64,000 nt of DNA. Origin: Azadirachta indica. Lineage: Eukaryota > Streptophyta > Magnoliopsida > Sapindales > Meliaceae. Of this stretch, positions 28,321 through 40,039 are shown piece by piece (the first letter of the stretch is position 1; every line of letters begins with the position of its first letter). The stretch is taken from positions 15,199,368-15,263,367 of the forward strand of contig CM040453.1 in assembly GCA_022749755.1 (NCBI GenBank), read 5' to 3'. The position numbers and the translations under genes are program-made. The notes under the pieces are model-generated. The model was given only the letters and a program-made list of their open reading frames with translations. It was not told the origin of the DNA and ran no database searches.

Positions 28321-29908
28321 TAAAATTATATAAAATTTGTAATCATTTTTATAATTTTACAAGTATTCAACTTATTTTTATAACAAAATTTTCATTGTAA
28401 TCCAATTTTATATATTTGAATTACAAGTAGAATGTTGATTAACAATCCTTATGTTACATTTTTATTTATTTTGTTCTATTTACGATTATAATATTGTTAT
28501 TTATTATTTTGTGGTCATTTCTATTTACTTTATCACAATTACATTTTTTATGCTATCTTTATGTATTTGATGTTCATTTTTACTATTTTATGTTGGCTTA
28601 TTATTTATTATTTATTATTTTTAAAGTTTATAAGTATTACATTTTACATACACGTTTTTCATTGTAATTTAATTTTTTTATGTGTATTTATACATTTTAT
28701 GTAACCATTACAATTTTTTGGGTTTATTTACAACTAGTTGTTGTCATTTGATAATTTCATATGAATTTACATTTTTCTGAATATATTTACATTTGTAATG
28801 TTGAATTTATGAATCTAATATTTATTTTTGTTATTTTATGTTGGCTAATATTTTTTAATTTTTTAATTTTTAACATTTACGAATATTATGTTTAACATAC
28901 AAGTTTACATTGTAATTTAAATTTTTTATGTCAAGATCATAATTTTTATGTATATTTATTACTTTTTATATCACAATTATTTTTTTTATTTTGTTTACAA
29001 CTATATTGTTGTTATTTCACAAATTCATGTTAATTTACATTTATCTACATTCATTTAATTTGTTTATGTAGTTTTTATAAAATTGAGGTTTCTTTTTATT
29101 ATTTTATGTTGGCTTATATTTTTTATTTTTAAATTTTAAAGTTTACAAGTATCATGTTTTACATACAAATTTTACGTTATAATTTAATTTTTTATATCAA
29201 GATTACGATTTTTATGTGTATTATTAAGTTTTATATCACAATTATTTTCTTTTTATTTTGTTTACAGCTATATTATTGTCATTTAATAATTTCATGTTAA
29301 AATATATTTATCTCATTTCATTTTCATTTTTTAGTCGTATTTATAAAATTGATGTTCATTTTTACTCTAATACGTCGACTTATATTTTTTTATTTTTAAA
29401 TTGTAACGTTTACAAATATTATATTTGACATACAAATTTTACGTTATAATTTAATTTTATATGTTCAGATTACAATTTTTATGTGTATTTATAAGTTTTA
29501 TATCACAATTTTTTTTTAAACTATGATATTTTAATTTCACAAATAAATCAATAAAATAAAATAAAAAATAAATCTCACCTTAATTAATGTTTAAAAATCT
29601 TAGCCAAAAAGACGAGTATTGGATTTGACCATAATAATTGTGAGCGAGAAGTTTATAAATTACTGAAATTAGATTATAAAAAGGAGTTTGAAATTGACTA
29701 AAAATCAAAAGAAAATTGAAAATAACCGTAGGACTAGTTGAGATTGACTAAAAGTCAAAAAAAAACTTGTACAACCGGTAAATTAAAATAATAATTTTAA
29801 TAATATTTTAAAAGTAAGAAAAATTATAGACCATTGATCTCATCTAATGGTTCAAAATTTTAACATTATCGGTACCGGAAATTTTTTGTCAGTACTGTAG
29901 AAGGACCC
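27811..29908. mobile_element. Inner non-autonomous Mutator-like element with perfect 9-bp target duplication
   Basis: The left end is GGAAAATTTTATGATACTAG; the right end on the minus strand is GGGTCCTTCTACAGTACTGA. Similarity continues inward for roughly 70 bp (TTCCAATATTAATAA against TTTCCGGTACCGATAA). Identical 9-mers TAAAATTTA flank it at 27802-27810 and 29909-29917, the hallmark length for MULEs. The interior is AT-rich, carries about four degenerate tandem units (28360-29510) and encodes no transposase. It belongs to the same family as the element it is inserted in. Confidence 0.72.
28360..29510 (+). repeat. Degenerate tandem repeat of 250-265 bp inside the inner MULE
   Basis: TTTATGTTGGCTTA-like landmarks lie near 28590, 28838, 29105 and 29368 (the last as ACGTCGACTTA). 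Each unit also carries a ATTTTGTTTACAACTATAT segment and TTCATGTTAATTTACA. It is the same repeat as in the outer element. Confidence 0.7.
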
Positions 29909-30301
29909 TAAAATTTAAACAAATAAAATATAATTACTTTATATGTTTGTATTTCCATAAAAGTAGAATTAATTATAGGTTATAGATTTTTGAATAAAAT
30001 TAGAATTATTTAGAGGAGTATTAAAATCTGAATAAAATTAAAATTAATTACAAGCAGGATTTAGATAAACAAATAATAAAAAGATTTTTTTAACTTAATT
30101 ATAGAAAAAAATATAGATAAATGCAAAATATATATGTTTTATCTCTTATTGTAGTTAACTGATAAAATTATATTTAACTGGTAAATTATAATAGTTTAGT
30201 TAATGTAAGTTAATTATTATAAACCGTAGGTTTAATTTATCAGTTTGAATAATCTCTATTATCAATACCTGGATCTTTTTTCCGATATAATAAAATGACC
30301 C

Positions 30302-31437
30302 TTAAAATTAAATTTAATGTGTGTAATTAATATTCAATAATATATAGTATTTTAAAACACATATAAGATATTATTTTAAATGGTAAAAGTATATAAATTT
30401 AATATGTTATAAATATATTAATATTTTATAAATGATATTTTTAGTGGATTTATGTAAATTTTTTAAGGGCATTTAGGTAATTTTATTACGATACATGAAG
30501 TTGGGAGCTGCTATAATAAATTCTGAAAGCGAAGTCAACCATTTACGCCAGCCTCTTCATCTTGACGTAAAAGCGAGAATATAAATTGTTTGTAGAATTA
30601 CAAAAACACCCTTCACTTTTACATGGCTTGCAAGCGAGAATATATATTGTTTGTAGAATTACAAAAACACCCTTAACTTTTACATGGCTTGCAAATTAAG
30701 AAGTGTGCAATCAATAAAATTTCGTTCTCTAAAATTCTCCCCATCCGAGCCTAATCTCTTTCTCTCTTCCTTCTCCTTTTAAAACTTTTTAACAAAGTTT
30801 TATTAGTTAAATATTTTTATTTACTACAAAGATATTATAACAAAATTTTTAGAGCTTTAATGTTTTTTGATCTTAATATCAAATGCTGTGAGTTTTGAAA
30901 AATTTCTTCTAATTAACATAAGAATCTGTTTGCCGTAAGTGAAGATAAAAGTTGAGAAACATAACTTGTAACAGAATACCTTATTCATCATGGTCGGTTT
31001 TTCCTCTCTTATTTGGTATTAGTCATTTTCCTTGTAATTCTTATGCAATAATTAATTAATGCTTTAATTTTCTAATATTAAATAAATTGTTCCAAGATTA
31101 TTGAATAAACTTCACAATCCAATAGGAAATTACTGACCGCATGTTTTCCAATAAAAATAATGAACATATTTAAGAAAAAGTTTAAAGAATATTGTTTTGA
31201 ATTTTCCTTTTGAGAAAAAGAAAGCTTGCAAAAAATTTAAAATTAAATAAATTACTAAATTAGTAAAATAAATCAAAAATAATTTTTTTTTATAAAATTT
31301 ATCAAAATTAATTAAATACAGTGTCACCAATTAATACTGTTTATTGAATGTAGCTGTTATTTGATTATGTGTATTTATATATGAAAAAAAAAAGACATAT
31401 AAGTTTTTAATGCTTGGTTTATTTGACTGTTTAGTCC
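30302..31437. other. AT-rich intergenic DNA, no gene seen
   Basis: Apart from the 61-bp tandem repeat noted separately, this stretch has no convincing gene. Open frames such as the one on the minus strand at 31130-31330 are low-complexity Lys/Phe/Leu products of AT-rich sequence. Confidence 0.6.
30571..30694 (+). repeat. Two-copy tandem repeat, 61-bp period
   Basis: AAGCGAGAATATAAATTGTT at 30571 recurs as AAGCGAGAATATATATTGTT at 30632. Both continue through ACAAAAACACCCTT to ACATGGCTTGCAA. Only a few bases differ, so this is a fairly recent local duplication in intergenic DNA. Confidence 0.88.
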
Positions 31438-31897
31438 AGTAGTTTTAAAAATATTAGGAGAGTCTCAATTTATTAAGAAATAATGAGTATATCTTTATCT
31501 AAAGATAATTAACTAAAAAAATTATTTTAAACTCCTAAATAAAAATAAATATAAGGATAATGATAAATATTTATTTTATAAAATGTTCATTAATAATAGA
31601 TATTTATTAATTTATGACATACTGATAACAAGATATTTATAATTACATTATAATTTAAATAAAATATTTAAATAAAATATATTCATATATATAATTAAAA
31701 TAAAATAAAATAAATCATAAAATAAATACATTTATAATGTAATAAATTTATAAATTTATTTTAAATAAATATACTATATTTTATTAAATTTTAAAAATTT
31801 AATAATTATTTTTTGTTAGATAACTATTATTATATAAAAATATAAAATTATCACATTTTAATAAATTGAAACTTTAATGAATATTTTTTAAACTACT
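31438..31897. mobile_element. Candidate MITE with imperfect inverted ends
   Basis: The left end is AGTAGTTTTAAAAATATTAG, then TCTCAATTTATTAA. The right end on the minus strand is AGTAGTTTAAAAAATATTCA, then TTTCAATTTATTAA. About 50 bp can be matched by eye. The element is 460 bp with no coding sequence. No clear target duplication was found, so the superfamily is open. Confidence 0.45.
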
Positions 31898-31920
31898 TTA
31901 TATATATATATATATATATT

Positions 31921-32140
31921 TGGGAGTGGATCAACAACATCATATTTTTATACATATGTTTATACTTATTTGTAAACTGTTGGATTAACGCACTACTAAT
32001 GATTAAGATTGAATCTAAAACATATAATTAATACATATAATTCTTAAATTCAATATCAACCATTAAAAATATTTAAATTTAATGATGTATAAATAATATA
32101 AGAAAAAATATGTATATATAGTTAGAAAGGGATCATTCAT
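31921..32140. mobile_element. Candidate small foldback MITE
   Basis: The left half reads GATTAAGATTGAATCTAAAA and the right half, on the minus strand, GGTTGATATTGAATTTAAGA. The outer ends GGGAGTGGATCA and, reversed, GAATGATCCC are also loosely complementary. A stem-loop of about 220 bp is plausible. No target duplication is evident. Confidence 0.3.
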
Positions 32141-32142
32141 CC

Positions 32143-32145
<3 letters not shown>

Positions 32146-32176
<31 letters not shown>

Positions 32177-32192
32177 GCGCGCGCGCACATGC
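32146..32192 (+). repeat. (AT)n-(CG)n-type alternating purine-pyrimidine tract
   Basis: A long AT run is followed by CACGCGCGCGCGCACATGCG. Together these form an uninterrupted alternating tract of more than 40 bp that could adopt Z-DNA-like structure. Confidence 0.85.
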
Positions 32193-34251
32193 GTGCTCTC
32201 ATTTATGGAACCTTAGCCTAGGTAATGTATGGTATGGTATGGTATGGCATGGTTAAGGAAGGAGCCTTTGCCAATTTTCCTGTGAAGAGTGGTATTGTAT
32301 TGCCCCAACTTTTTCTTCTTGGCAACCAATATATTCCACGGGTAAAGCAACCATGCAACTAACCAACACACACAGCAAAACAGATAACCAAGACCATTAT
32401 TGGATAAACATTAATTAATTTAATAAAATGCTCTTCTTTTTTTTTTGTTATTATTATAAATATTTTAGGATGTCTTTAGTTGAAAGATTTAAAGAAGAAT
32501 GAAAAAAAATTAAAAGACAGGATAAAGAAAGTGATGACGAGAATTAATTCTTAAATATTAATGCGTTTAATTCTTAAAATAATTATAATTAAGTAAATCT
32601 AACAAAAATTTCTGTTTTAGCCGAATTTTAGGGTTGTGTATATCATCAATTGGGTCTTTAAATAATAATTATAATATTTATAAACAAAAATCATAAATAA
32701 TAGAGAGTGATATAAAGCTAGCTAGGTTCTACTTCTCTCGTACTTGGATTTAATTCTCTATATCCCTAGTTAAATAACTCACATTAAAAGTTAAAATTAA
32801 AATTAAAGTGGAGGACAAAAGGGTCATTTGAAGATTAATTTAATTAGTTGAGACTCAATTGCAGGTTGGAAGAGTTATTGAATTGAGTAAAGGAACCATA
32901 GAATTCGAGATTCGAGAATAGAAGCTTACTCATGATCATTAAATTCAACTTCATATATTTAATAAATATATTTTTATAATATTATTTTTTTCGTATTAAT
33001 TATTAAATTATATATTTATTCATTTTTGAAATTAATATAAACATTTAGAATGATGTAAAACCCACATGGAGAAGAGTGCATTTGTAGCATATCTTTTGCA
33101 ATTCAATACGTTGAAAATTTCATCTTTCTTTCTTCCTTGGGTTTCATCACCCTCAAACTCCTAATTCTTGATAGCTGTTACTTTATATTATTATTAGTAT
33201 AAACAAACAAATTTATGGTATTCTCCATATCTTTCTTTTTCCATTAATTAAGGGTTGAAAATCAAGTTACTTTGTTTAATTAAATAGTATGCTGAATGAT
33301 ATATATATATATATAGTATGCTTATTTAATTTATTGCTTTCACATTATATTAACGAAAAAGACGTGGACATTTTTTTTATAGGTAGGAGTTTTGTTTGAG
33401 TTCAAATTAACATTAAAGTTGATTATGACCAAAAAAATATCGATAATTCTTATGAATATAGGTTAATTAAATTGTATAAGGATGACATCTCATTTAGTGG
33501 ATTTGAATATGATAATGACGGTGATCATGTTATAAATTTTGACCTAAGTATATACTCGTAGTTAATAAATTAGAATATAATAAAACGTAAATTTTAACCC
33601 GACATACAAATAAAATTATATACGTGTCAAAAGGTTATTAGATAAGTTCATACTATTACTGAATCCTATAGCTAATTCAGTTAAATCTAGTATAAGAATA
33701 AAGAAATTCTAAACCTAATTACTACATAGAATCCCTCTAATGACATGTTGACTAAGGTAACCTATCTAATTCATTTTAATTTAATCTTTTTTTTTTCACA
33801 TATCAACTTTAAAGATTACATATGATCAGATTTAGATTTCTACCACCATTAATTAATGGTTTTTGTTAAAACCTAATTAATTAACAAGCAAATAACATAT
33901 AGTAAATGTAAATGATACTCATATTCTTAAACTATGTATGCAAAAAGGACTTGTGCTAATTGGTAACATATACTTTACAAGATAGAAAAAAGAAATATAT
34001 TAACGCATCATTAAATTTCATAATTGACCATATAGATAGTGTATATATATATATATATATTATGTTCTAATTTACTAGGTATAAGCATATTAATTAATCC
34101 CTTTACGTATATTGTTAAAACTATATATATATACACACACACACACACATATACATATATGCGTGTGTATGTATATGTGAAGATGGTACCAAATCATATT
34201 CAAATATGAATATAGGGTACCTACATTTAGGTGTGAAGAAATATGAATGAA
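32193..34251. other. AT-rich intergenic DNA upstream of the neprosin gene
   Basis: It contains short GGTAT tandem units at about 32228-32250 and TA/CA microsatellites at about 33300-33315, 34038-34062 and 34118-34150. No gene is recognised. Confidence 0.6.
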
Positions 34252-34267
34252 ACTGCCACGTGGCAGT
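34252..34267 (+). promoter_or_regulatory. 16-bp perfect palindrome with a G-box core
   Basis: ACTGCCACGTGGCAGT is its own reverse complement and contains CACGTG, the core bound by plant bZIP and bHLH/PIF factors. It lies about 760 bp upstream of the neprosin-gene ATG. Function is inferred from the motif only. Confidence 0.5.
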
Positions 34268-34674
34268 AGATAGGGAAAGGGTAGAAAGTAGAAAGTATGC
34301 AATTGAGTGCTACTTGGAGTTGAATAAAAGGTAAAACAAAGGAATGGAGAGACTGAGAAGGAAAGAAATCTAAAAGGAAAAACTAGAAGGTGTAGTGCAA
34401 GTGTCTGTGAGGATATATTTAATTTATTCACAAAATAAAAAGAGAAAAAAAAAAAGAAAAAAGATTAATATTATTAATTGCAAGGTTGTATGGTGGCAGA
34501 TACAACATTGAAGGAGTGTAATAAAAGGGGCCATGTTTAGTTGGGTAGGTCTGAATTTTTATAGTGCTTTCAAGTCTTGTTGTTGCTGTTGTTTGTTGTT
34601 GTTGCCAACATATATACTGTTTCCAGAAAATAATTTTCCAAAACACTTTCTCTTCTCTTCATTTTCTTCAATAT

Positions 34675-34731
34675 ATGAATCCAATGCTGCAGAGGATGCA
34701 GACAATGATGATCTTGATGTTGAAGTGGTAA
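34675..34731 (+). other. Methionine-rich short ORF in the presumed 5' leader of the neprosin gene
   Basis: An ATG opens an 18-codon frame, MNPMLQRMQTMMILMLKW, ended by TAA about 300 nt before the main ATG. Six of 18 residues are Met. If transcription starts upstream of it, this would be a uORF; the transcription start is unknown. Confidence 0.3.
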
Positions 34732-35028
34732 GGGAAGGCCTGTGCTAGCTTAGCGTAGCTTAATTATCCTTCACCAACCTTCCTTTCTCACCATTAATGA
34801 TAAAGAGAGATCAGTAAAGCAAGTCATTTTCCTTCTCTCTTTTCTGGGTTTTTGTGGGTGTTTATTGTCTATCTAGCTTGTAATGTATCAAGAAAAACAA
34901 GTCAGATTTGTCATTATTTTCTGCTTTCACTTCCTCTTTATTTTTGCTAGTAATGGCTTTTGCTAACTGAGAAGTTACACATACACATTCTCTTCTGTTT
35001 TTTTCATTCCTTTGGCACTGAATGAAAT

Positions 35029-38000
35029 ATGGGTACTGCTGCTGATGCTTCAAGAAAGAGAGGGTTTCATCAAATTTTCCTTCCTTTATTCCCCTTCCTC
35101 CTCTCATTCTTCTTCCTTCTCACCCATAATCCTCTACCTGTTTCTGCTCTAAATTATACCAAGTATAACAGACATGTTAGCAGCCTGAGACTTGAAAGAA
35201 TTCAGAGGCACTTGAACAAGATCAACAAACCTCCTGTTCTCACCATTGAGGTACAACAATTAATAGCATTTCCTTAATTTTCTCCATTTTGTGTTATTAA
35301 TTTCTCTTTGGTTTTTTACAGAGCCCAGATGGAGATATCATAGACTGTGTTCATAAAAGAAAACAACCAGCTTTAGATCACCCTTTTTTAAAAAATCACA
35401 AGATCCAGGTACATCTCTATCCCTCCTTCTTCCTGGAATTTAATCTACAGTCAAATTTCATGTTAATTAATTAGGGTTTTGAAATCTTTATCATGGTAAT
35501 GTAACAGAAAGTACCAACAGAAATCCCCAAGCTGAATCCATTGATGGAAGAAGCTAAAGCTTCTTCTCCTTCTCCTTCTTCTTCTTCATCATCATCATCA
35601 TCATCATCAAAGATTATAGAAGGTGCATGGCAAATGTGGCACAGAAATGGGACAAGGTGTCCAAAGGGAACTGTTCCCATACGTCGCAGCTCAGTGCATG
35701 ATGTGTTGAGAGCCAAGTCTTTGTTTGACTTCGGCAAGAAACAAACCAGAATCCCTCTTGCTCGACGTTCTGATGCACCGGATGTAGTCAGCGGCAATGG
35801 ACACGAAGTAGGCTATTTTTCCCTCTTTCCCTCTTTCCTCTTCTTCTTCAGTTCCATTTATGTATGTATGCATTCTTGATGATGATATGTTATGTGTTAT
35901 ATATATGTATGTATATATCATGTGTCACATTCATATATCATCATGATAATAATCAACATCAACATCCATAGCTATCATCTGATCCATTTCTTTGTCTTTG
36001 TTAGTTCTTTTTCCCAAACAAGGAAAAGGATGTGAAAGTTATAGAACCTTGTTGATTCAAATGTAGAGAAAAAATCCATGTATTAAATTTTGGATAGAAC
36101 AAAGAGATAACTTTTGGATTTTGGTTTTTTTTTTAAAAAAATTTATTTAACATTTTTTTCTTGCAAAATTTGGATGAAATAAGAGATAAGTTATAGATTT
36201 AGGGTTTTTTTTTGTTTTTTTGTTTTTCTATTTTTTAAAAAAATATTGAAGTTAAAAATTTTTTATTTATGATAGGTTTTGGTTAGTTTAAATTGTCTAA
36301 TTTTTTTAAAAATATTTATAAAAATTTAAGATTTAAGACTATTTTAGATTTAATTTCTTTACATTATAAAAAATTAACTTATATTTATAATTTAAGAATA
36401 TAAATTAATGAAACTAAGGTTTTCTCATCAATGAACAAATGAAAATCGTGTAAAATTAACTTATGATGTAGATTCATGTGCGGCTCATAATTAAGTTTAA
36501 TTACTTAGGATTGAAACAAAATCTTGTCAATCAAAGAAATTGAATCAAGAATCTGAATTAAATCAGTAGAGAACCCAAATTAAATCTTAGTCATTGATTA
36601 TTCTCCTGATCAAATGACCCCACAAGATTAATTGCTAGGATTGCGTATTAATAATACTTTTCGTGCCAGGAAATCAACTCATTTAATTTGCTTATCATCT
36701 CTTGGGAATTGTGTTTTTTTTTTTATATTATTTTAGCTTTGATCTTAATTGAAGTGCACATTAATAGCATGCGATCGCCTACACCGGAACATCGCAAGAA
36801 GTTTACGGGGCGAGGGCAACAATAAACGTATGGGACCCATCAATCCAAGTGGTCAACGAGTTCAGTCTGTCACAGATTTGGGTTCTTTCGGGATCATTCG
36901 ACGGCTCAGATCTCAACAGCATCGAAGCTGGATGGCAGGTACTTCTTCCATTTCCTGTCCTCGCATGCACACTATCCAATACTTTTATTTATTATTTTAT
37001 TTTTCTTTGTTTTTTCGTAAAATTAATATTTATTTACTTCAATAGACCTTTATTATTATTATTTCTTGTATTTTACAACACACTTGAAACTAGTAAACTA
37101 CTTGCCTTTATACAACTTACAAGATTCTCCTTCAAGATCGATGCCTATTAATGGATTCATAAATTCAAGTAAATTTAAATATTAAAAAAATTATTTAAAT
37201 TTATAATTTATAATTAATTTGCTTAATTAATTGAGTAACATTTATGTTTTAATTAAACCGATAATTTGAATATATATATTTTTTGAAATTTTAACTGTAG
37301 ATAAAATATGTGATAAAAGAATTTGTATATGAAATAATAAGAATATAGAAATAATTTTTAATTTTTTAATTTATTTAAATATTTTCTAAAGTTTTGATGA
37401 TTCTACTAGTCAGGTCAGTCCGGAGCTTTATGGTGACAGCAGGCCAAGATTGTTTACTTATTGGACAGTAAGATCTCTTTCTTAAAATTTCTCTAACTCT
37501 TGCCTAATTATCATTAATCATTAATCATTAATTAATTATTCTAATTATTGGGAATTAGTTTTGATTATTATTACTTTAATTAAACATGAGCATGGGCATG
37601 TGCACGTGGTCAGTTCCATTTATGCTGGCATAATAGTTGCATAATAAAGGTCAAAGTCAAACATCATATAGGGTTGAAAAATGAGAATCTCTCTTGGTTT
37701 CCAAGGCATCATTTTTAATTTTATTTTATATACTTGAACTACATAATAAAATATTACATTTCACCTTTATAATATACTTAAATATATTAAATTAAGAAAG
37801 AAAAACAAAACAAAACGCTAATCTAGTAAGATTTTGATATAGGGATACACATTAGATTGTGAGGCTAGTTGCTATATATCTATATATATTCCAATAATCT
37901 TATAATTATATTTTTATAAGATATATATATATATATATATAAAAATCAAATTATTAGGAGCTAAAATGTATTTTTCTCTCTTGGGAGATATGTGTTCAAT

Positions 38001-40039
38001 GCTAGGTGTATAATAAAAGGGTTTTCTTTTGATAATTTTTTCACATTATATTCAAATAATTCAATTTTTTTTTATCAGTTTCATGGTATACTTAAAAGGC
38101 GTAGTATTACTTTATATATTATATATATTAGTTGATTCAACTAATAAGACTTTAAATTGAAATTAAAATTTAAGTTCTATTTATAAGATGATAGAGAAGT
38201 TTGATTTTTGTTTATTTAATATTTAAAATAAATATAATAATAATATATATTAGAGATGTAAAGAGATATTTATTACGAAAAAAAATTGTTATATTAGTGC
38301 ATTTGTAAAAAAGTTAACAATGATACAAATTATATGAGTTAATTATATAAATTTATTTTTGTATAAACTAATATAAAATTAATACAATATAATAAAATTG
38401 AGAATAAAAATATAATTGGTATTGATATAATATCATTTTCTCTCTCTTTTTCTCATCAATTTTTTAATGTTACTTTAAAAGTTCAAATGACCATGAAATT
38501 ATTAAACACAACATAAATTACCCACCAATATCAATATGATAATTATGAACAGAGAGGACATGTATGTATTCACCAAAACTATTTACTCATCATATATGCC
38601 ATAATTATATAAGTATGCCCCAAAATTAAGATACAAGATTTTATTGGCAAGTAATTAATTGCACCTTACAAACCCATATTAATTATTACTACATATGTCC
38701 TAAGCATTCATTATTATTTAAGAATAAATTCAAGTTTTCTTTGTCTATAATTATCAACTCGTAGCTACTTCATTTATCTCATTAGTTAATGCTAGAATTT
38801 GAACTTAGGTAATCTTATTATTATTTGTGGTATATATATATATATCTATATATATATAGCGCAAGACTACAACATAGCAATTATATGATATAGTCGCTGC
38901 ATTTAAATCGTTGAATTAATTAAAATGCAATCCAATAATCAATTTAAAAGTGGTGATAATCTATGAGTTGCATTAGGGAGTCTTTATTTTCTATATAAAA
39001 TTTGTATTATTCAAGTTTCCTTTTTTTATAATTATCAAGTTCTAACCAGTTCATTTATCTTACAGACCTACCCTATAATTTGAATTTGAGTAAACATATT
39101 ATTAGTTATGGTATATATAAATTAGGTAAGGCTATAATGCGTATGGTATAGTCGTTACATTTAAATTATTAGATTACTTAAAATATAATTTAACGATTAA
39201 TTTAAAGTGGAGATAACCCATGAATTTTATCGAAAAATCCCTATTTTCCATAAAGATATCATACATTAAGGACAATAACATGACTATATATCTAAAACCG
39301 GTTGTTCTTTATTATATTTTGTATTCAATATCTAAATTACACCAAATCACCATTGATTTACAAAAATTGTGATGTACATAATATTCAAGTTAGTAATAGT
39401 ATGGTTACATTTTGGCAGAGCGATTCGTATCAAGCTACAGGATGCTACAATCTTCTCTGTGCCGGATTCATACAAACAAACAGTAGAATAGCCATCGGAG
39501 CAGCCATTTCTCCTATATCAACATACGCCGGCAACCAGTTCGATATAACCATCCTCATTTGGAAGGTATCTACATATATACAACTAAACCTTTTGAAAAA
39601 GATAAGAATCTGATTGCATCTGATAGATCAAAAATTAACTTCCGATCGATGATTTATGCAGGATCCGAAGCTGGGAAATTGGTGGATGGGATTTGGTGAG
39701 AACATGCTAGTAGGGTATTGGCCTGCTGAGCTGTTTACACACCTAGCAGACCATGCAACAATGGTGGAATGGGGTGGCGAAGTAGTGAACTCAAGGGCTA
39801 ATGGTCAGCACACATCGACCCAAATGGGCTCGGGACATTTTGCTGAAGATGGTTTCGGGAAAGCAAGCTATTTCAGGAATCTGGAAATAGTTGATGCTGA
39901 TAACAGCCTCAGTTCTGCTCAGGAAATCTCAACCCTAGCTGAGAACACAAACTGTTACAATATCAAGAGCTCTTATAATAATGAATGGGGTACACATTTT
40001 TACTATGGAGGCCCTGGAAGAAATCCACAGTGTCCATAG
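35029..40039 (+). CDS. Neprosin-domain (DUF239) secreted protein with neprosin activation peptide
   Basis: Exons 35029-35250, 35322-35408, 35508-35807, 36768-36938, 37414-37467, 39419-39565 and 39662-40039 join into one frame of 452 codons plus TAG. Residues about 16-36 are hydrophobic and end VSA, a signal peptide into the secretory pathway. The next part ([32 protein letters not shown]) fits the neprosin activation (DUF4409) propeptide. From exon 4 ([19 protein letters not shown]) through exon 7 ([26 protein letters not shown]) it is the neprosin domain, a glutamic peptidase fold known from Nepenthes. Glu234 (NEFS) and Glu340 (GEN) or Glu350 (PAEL) are candidates for the catalytic pair; this mapping is inference. 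A serine run follows a TCTTCT/TCA repeat in exon 3 (35565-35610). Intron 5 is 1.95 kb. Many plant DUF239 proteins have no proven activity, so peptidase function is probable rather than certain. Confidence 0.93.
38728..39255 (+). repeat. Diverged tandem duplication in neprosin intron 5
   Basis: Copy 1 (about 38728-39010) and copy 2 (about 39011-39255) both run TTCAAGTTT..C, TATAATTATCAA, then TTCATTTATCT, TTTGAA, GGTATATA, GATATAGTCG or GGTATAGTCG, and end in TCCCTATTTTC-like sequence. Copy 1 is longer because of a TA microsatellite. Confidence 0.7.

Larger units (their letters stand above)
26185..30301. mobile_element. Outer non-autonomous Mutator-like element (interrupted by an inner copy)
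   Basis: The left end reads GAAAAATTTTACAATACTAG at 26185. The right end, read on the minus strand from 30301, begins GGGTCATTTTATTATATC and continues with ATCCAGGTATTGATAAT, matching the left subterminal ATTTTAGTATTAATAAT. The flanks 26176-26184 (GGAAAATTA) and 30302-30310 (TTAAAATTA) agree at 7 of 9 positions, as expected for an aged 9-bp MULE target duplication. The left arm contains about three copies of a degenerate repeat of about 250 bp (26930-27790). There is no transposase reading frame. The inner element at 27811-29908 splits it. Confidence 0.6.

Noticed and set aside
26930..29510. Regularly spaced repeats as a CRISPR array
   Set aside because: Units are about 250 bp, degenerate and AT-rich, in a plant nuclear context inside transposons.
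31130..31330. Minus-strand open frame rich in Lys, Phe, Tyr and Leu
   Set aside because: Typical chance frame in very AT-rich DNA, with no domain, no splice context and no homologous feel.
34533..34748. 71-codon open frame upstream of the neprosin gene
   Set aside because: Serine/cysteine/leucine low complexity from a TTG/TTC-rich stretch. The only part worth noting is the short Met-rich ORF in another frame.
35471..35797. Minus-strand open frame of 108 codons with an Asp/Glu run
   Set aside because: It is the antisense shadow of neprosin exon 3; the Asp/Glu run is the complement of the serine-coding TCA/TCT repeat.
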